DNA from: Limnoglobus roseus
GTDB taxonomy: Bacteria; Planctomycetota; Planctomycetia; Gemmatales; Gemmataceae
Assembly: GCF_008254045.1 (NCBI RefSeq)
Contig: NZ_CP042425.1
Coordinates: 2,604,001-2,668,000, forward strand
Direction: 5' to 3'
Length of the DNA: 64,000 nt
Positions within the stretch are counted from its first letter, which is position 1. Every line of letters starts with the position of its first letter. Shown here one piece after another: positions 61,092-64,000 of the stretch. The notes under the pieces are model-generated. The model did not search any database. It saw nothing but the letters and a program-made list of their open reading frames with translations, and had not been told where the DNA came from. Position numbers and translations under genes: made by a program.

Positions 61092-62183
61092 ATGCGACTC
61101 CTGCTCACCCTCGGCCTCGTGTTCGCGCTCGCCGCACCGGCATCCGCCGCACCGCCGCGCGAGTTGATGGACGAGGCCATCGACCGCGGCCTGATCCACC
61201 TCCGCAACCAACAGGGCACCGACGGCAGTTGGCCGGGCGGCGGCTTCGGCATGATGGGCTTCGGCGGGGCCGGCGATCCGGCGATCTCGTCCCTGGCGGT
61301 GATGGCGTTCCTGTCGGCCGGGCACGTGCCGGGCGAGGGGAAGCACGGGGCGGCCGTCGAGAAGGGCATCAAGTACGTGATGGGCCAGCAACAGCGGGAC
61401 GGCCTGTTCGCCGCCGGCGGTGGCGGGAACGCGGAAATGTACTGCCACGGCATCTGCACGCTCATGCTCGCGGAAGCGGCCGGCATGACCGACGGCAAAC
61501 TCGCCGACGAACTCCGCAAGCGGTTGGAGGCGGCCGTGACGTGCGTTCTCGCCGGGCAGCGGAACGTGAACAGCCCCGACAACGGCGGCTGGCGGTACCA
61601 CCTCAAGGGGTTCGACGCCGACCTGAGCGTGACCGGCTGGCAACTCATGGCCCTCCGCGGGGCCCGCAACCTCGGCTGCGACGTACCGGCCGACCGCATC
61701 AAGCGGGCCGTTGATTACATCAAGCGGTGTCAGGACCCGTTCAGCGGCGGCTTCCGGTACACGGTGAGCGCGCCCGTCACCATCCCGTGTACGGGCACCG
61801 CGATCCTCGGGATGGAACTGTGCGGCAAGGAGTATCACCGTGCCCCGGAACTGCTCCGGGCCGGAAAGCTCATCCTGAGTTCGAACCTGAACCCGGCCCA
61901 GCAGCACTTCTTCTACGGCATCTACTACACCTCGCAGGGGATGTTCCAACTCGGCGGGAACGAGTGGAAGGCGTACCGGCCGAAGTTGCACGACCTGCTC
62001 CTGCGGCAGAACGGCCCGCGGGCGGACGGCTCGTGGCAGAGCGGCGGCGGCCACGACGATCGGCAGCAAGGGTCGAGTTACTGCACGGCGATGGCCATCC
62101 TCGCCCTCACAGTTGAGTACCGCTACCTGCCGATCTACCAACGGTTCGAGGAGCCGATCGAGAAGGACGCGATCGACCCGTAA
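61092..62183 (+). CDS. Secreted alpha/alpha-toroid (prenyltransferase/squalene-cyclase-like) protein
   Basis: The 363-residue protein has a signal peptide (MRLLLTLGLVFALAAPASAA). The mature part has repeated QQ-DGSW/G-type motifs (RNQQGTDGSWPGGGF, GQQQRDGLF, RQNGPRADGSWQSG) and helical pairs, typical of the prenyltransferase/squalene oxidase toroid fold common in secreted planctomycete proteins. No DxDD cyclase motif is evident, so it is not likely a cyclase. Function unknown. Confidence 0.85.
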   Translation: MRLLLTLGLVFALAAPASAAPPRELMDEAIDRGLIHLRNQQGTDGSWPGGGFGMMGFGGAGDPAISSLAVMAFLSAGHVPGEGKHGAAVEKGIKYVMGQQQRDGLFAAGGGGNAEMYCHGICTLMLAEAAGMTDGKLADELRKRLEAAVTCVLAGQRNVNSPDNGGWRYHLKGFDADLSVTGWQLMALRGARNLGCDVPADRIKRAVDYIKRCQDPFSGGFRYTVSAPVTIPCTGTAILGMELCGKEYHRAPELLRAGKLILSSNLNPAQQHFFYGIYYTSQGMFQLGGNEWKAYRPKLHDLLLRQNGPRADGSWQSGGGHDDRQQGSSYCTAMAILALTVEYRYLPIYQRFEEPIEKDAIDP

Positions 62184-62189
62184 CCGGGC

Positions 62190-63749
62190 CTACCGCTTCG
62201 CCCGCCAGTCCACCTTGCCGGGGTAGGCCATCGTCTCGGCCACGAGTTGGTACAACTCCGGGTCGTGGGCCTTCAGCGCTTCCCGCGTCGTGATCGGGTG
62301 GTCGGCCTTGTTCGGCGGGTACCCTGTGCCCGTGGCGTCGAAGTACGCTTTCACCCCTTCAACCCAATACTCGGCCCGATCGCGTGCGGCGGGCGTGCCC
62401 TTCCACAAGCCCTTTTCGCCGGCCGCTTCGAAGAGCTTCTTCAACTTCGCGTCGAACTCCACGTCGAGCCGCTTCACGCGCAACTCGTACTGCTGTTGCT
62501 CCCGCCGCTTGTCGAACGCCGGATCGACCGGCCGCTCGGCGGTGACGGCGTAGATCGCGTGGGCCAAAATGCCGACGAGGGTGGTTTCCCCCGCGAAGGT
62601 GTCGCTCGGCGTGCCGAGGACGTTCTCTTCCGGCACGACCATCAGCTTGCGGTCCTTCGCGTAGCGGTGGTAACGGGGCAGGTCGGAGCCGGCCTTCTCC
62701 TTCGCGTCGGCGAACTCCGGCAGGTCGCTCAGTTTCTCGCCGCGGGCCAGCACGACAAGCCGCGAGCCGTCCGCGATCATCGCCTTCAGGATGTCATGGC
62801 GGTACGCGAACATCTTGCGAACGGTATCGTTCGCCTTCAGCATCGCCTCGTCGCGAACCTTCGGCGAACCGAGGACGGGGAACTCGCGGGCCAGCGTGAA
62901 CTTGGTGTAGTGGGCGTCGAACACGAACTTCTTCGGCGGCGCGATCACGCTCGGCTGTTGCCGCACGGGCGTGTACCGCCAGTCGTCGGTCGGCTTCAGG
63001 TTGAACGTCGTGCGGACCAACTCGTAACCGTCGGGGTCGTACTGCTTGAGTTGCTCCCGCGTGCCGACGGGGCCGTGGTTCCAGTTGTTGACGCGGTTAC
63101 AGTCGAAGTACGACTGTGCGATCTCGGCCCAGTACTCGGCCTGGTTGCCGGCGGCGTAAGCGTTCTGCCACAGGCCGGCGGCGATGGCCTTCTTGTACAC
63201 GTCCCCGAGCCGCCGCCGCCACGACGGGTCCATGCGGGTCAGGGCGGCGTCGATGGTGTGGCAGAACTCGTGGACGGCGATGCTCTCGTCGTCGTAGCGG
63301 TCGAGCGGCAGGTTCAACAGGTTCTCTTCGCCGAAACTCGTGACGCCGAGGCCGCCGGTCCCGCGGACGCGCTCGTTGAGGTACGCCGGGTTCGGGTTGT
63401 TACGGTATTCCGGCATGTCGGTGTAGACCTGATCCTTGCCGATGACGATGAGCCGCGTGCCGACCTTGCCCATCGTTTGCAGCACGTCCGGTCGCCCGGC
63501 GAGCAGGTGCGTGACGATCTCGTGCGTGCGGCGAAGGGCGTCGTCGTCCACGACCGCCGCGGCCGCGATGGACAACCCCTGCATGTCGAGGTGCTTGGCG
63601 TAGAACTTCTTCGCCGCCTCACGGTCGCGCTCGTTGAACTTCGCGAAGAACGCTTCCGGCGGGGCCGTGACCGCCAGCGGCTTCTCTTGAGCGACCGCAG
63701 AGACGGCGGCGAACAGGGTCAACGCGACGGCGAGTCGGTGCGCGAGCAT
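62190..63749 (-). CDS. Secreted protein with two metalloprotease-like repeats, one degenerate
   Basis: From ATG 63749 the 519-residue protein has a signal peptide (MLAHRLAVALTLFAAVSAVAQ). It is a duplication: the first half carries VHEFCHTID (HExxH) and AEYWAEIAQSYFD, the second half has VGILAHAIYAV where HExxH should be and AEYWVEGVKAYFD; both end with TREALK/TREQLK-x-DP. The first half may bind zinc; the second has lost the motif. The longer frame to 63884 lacks sense. Substrate unknown. Confidence 0.8.
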   Translation of the reverse strand: MLAHRLAVALTLFAAVSAVAQEKPLAVTAPPEAFFAKFNERDREAAKKFYAKHLDMQGLSIAAAAVVDDDALRRTHEIVTHLLAGRPDVLQTMGKVGTRLIVIGKDQVYTDMPEYRNNPNPAYLNERVRGTGGLGVTSFGEENLLNLPLDRYDDESIAVHEFCHTIDAALTRMDPSWRRRLGDVYKKAIAAGLWQNAYAAGNQAEYWAEIAQSYFDCNRVNNWNHGPVGTREQLKQYDPDGYELVRTTFNLKPTDDWRYTPVRQQPSVIAPPKKFVFDAHYTKFTLAREFPVLGSPKVRDEAMLKANDTVRKMFAYRHDILKAMIADGSRLVVLARGEKLSDLPEFADAKEKAGSDLPRYHRYAKDRKLMVVPEENVLGTPSDTFAGETTLVGILAHAIYAVTAERPVDPAFDKRREQQQYELRVKRLDVEFDAKLKKLFEAAGEKGLWKGTPAARDRAEYWVEGVKAYFDATGTGYPPNKADHPITTREALKAHDPELYQLVAETMAYPGKVDWRAKR

Positions 63750-63868
63750 GGGGCAACCTCGTCGGGGGGAAATTGCCGGCCGCCGCTTGACGTTCGGCCG
63801 GTGGAGAATCATCCTAGCTCCGTTCGCCCTCGCGAACGCACTCTCTTCCCTTTCAGGATTGTCCCACC

Positions 63869-64000
63869 ATGCGTTTCCTCGCACTCCTGGCCGTTGCCGC
63901 GACGACCTGCACCGCCTTCGCCGCCGACAAAGAGATGGCGGCCCCCTTGAAGAAGGGCGAGCGGATCGTCTTCCTCGGCGACTCGATCACTCAGGGCGGC
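63869..64000 (+). CDS. SGNH/GDSL hydrolase (partial, 3' end beyond window)
   Basis: Only 44 codons lie in the window: a signal peptide (MRFLALLAVAATTCTAFAAD) followed by KKGERIVFLGDSITQGG, the block I motif GDSI of the SGNH/GDSL esterase family with its catalytic Ser. Secreted GDSL hydrolases are common in planctomycetes and act on acylated carbohydrates. It is divergent from the gene at 62190. Confidence 0.8.
   Translation, partial: MRFLALLAVAATTCTAFAADKEMAAPLKKGERIVFLGDSITQGG

Noticed and set aside
62247-63950. 567-codon plus-strand frame
   Set aside because: It lies opposite the duplicated HExxH protein gene and shows no family motifs; the SGNH gene at 63869 is in another frame.

Overview
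This is a GC-rich chromosomal window from a planctomycete, most likely of the Gemmata group. The signs are a DUF1559 prepilin-like protein ([13 protein letters not shown] start, planctomycete hallmark family), several Ser/Thr protein kinases with C-terminal membrane segments, many secreted proteins of unknown function, an ECF-type sigma factor followed by a small partner gene, and long antisense open frames typical of high-GC coding DNA. No tRNA, rRNA, CRISPR array or complete transposase was recognised.

Layout. (1) 1-14591, minus strand: a surface-glycan locus whose genes often overlap by a few bases. It holds a membrane GT-C glycosyltransferase (cut by the left edge), a NodB deacetylase, an FAD oxidoreductase, a methyltransferase, a WbpD-like N-acetyltransferase, a Gfo/Idh/MocA dehydrogenase, a DegT aminotransferase, a deacetylase-GT2 fusion, a GT2, a ColD/RfbH-like PLP enzyme with His in place of the PLP lysine, and a GT87 membrane protein. 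A VWA lipoprotein gene with its own terminator sits inside it. The dehydrogenase, aminotransferase and acetyltransferase fit one route to an N-acylated amino sugar. (2) 14.9-17.5 kb: a class V aminotransferase, a diadenylate cyclase-like protein and a small membrane protein. (3) 17.6-21.7 kb: a sulfate ABC transporter operon with an extra 74-residue gene and a strong terminator. (4) 21.9-26.9 kb: the DUF1559 protein, a LacA-type acetyltransferase and two GT4 glycosyltransferases. (5) 27.0-30.7 kb: ethanolamine ammonia-lyase EutB, an APC permease and EutC, without microcompartment genes. (6) 30.8-35.2 kb: nadD, an FHA-GAF histidine kinase, dprA and a metallophosphoesterase. (7) 35.2-35.8 kb: an inverted-repeat element carrying a GxxExxY-family nuclease-like gene broken by one stop codon. 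(8) 35.8-48.8 kb: secreted and VWA proteins, an ABC-F ATPase, a DnaA-type initiator and an ABC-2 exporter. (9) 49.0-53.5 kb: five translationally coupled genes encoding a sigma factor, a partner protein, an ImmA/IrrE metalloprotease, a NurA-like nuclease and a HerA-like ATPase. (10) 53.6-64.0 kb: MotA and a truncated MotB, a CbiX chelatase, two Ser/Thr kinases, a SUKH protein, NagA, an alpha/alpha-toroid protein, a duplicated HExxH protein and the start of an SGNH hydrolase.

Two things stand out. The first is the sigma/ImmA-IrrE/NurA/HerA operon, which looks like a self-contained, protease-controlled DNA-processing or defence module. The second is the set of palindromic elements (at least four families). 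One family exists here both as a 127-bp empty form and as a 538-bp form carrying the GxxExxY gene, which suggests a small mobile unit. All functional calls come from reading motifs by eye; no database search was run.
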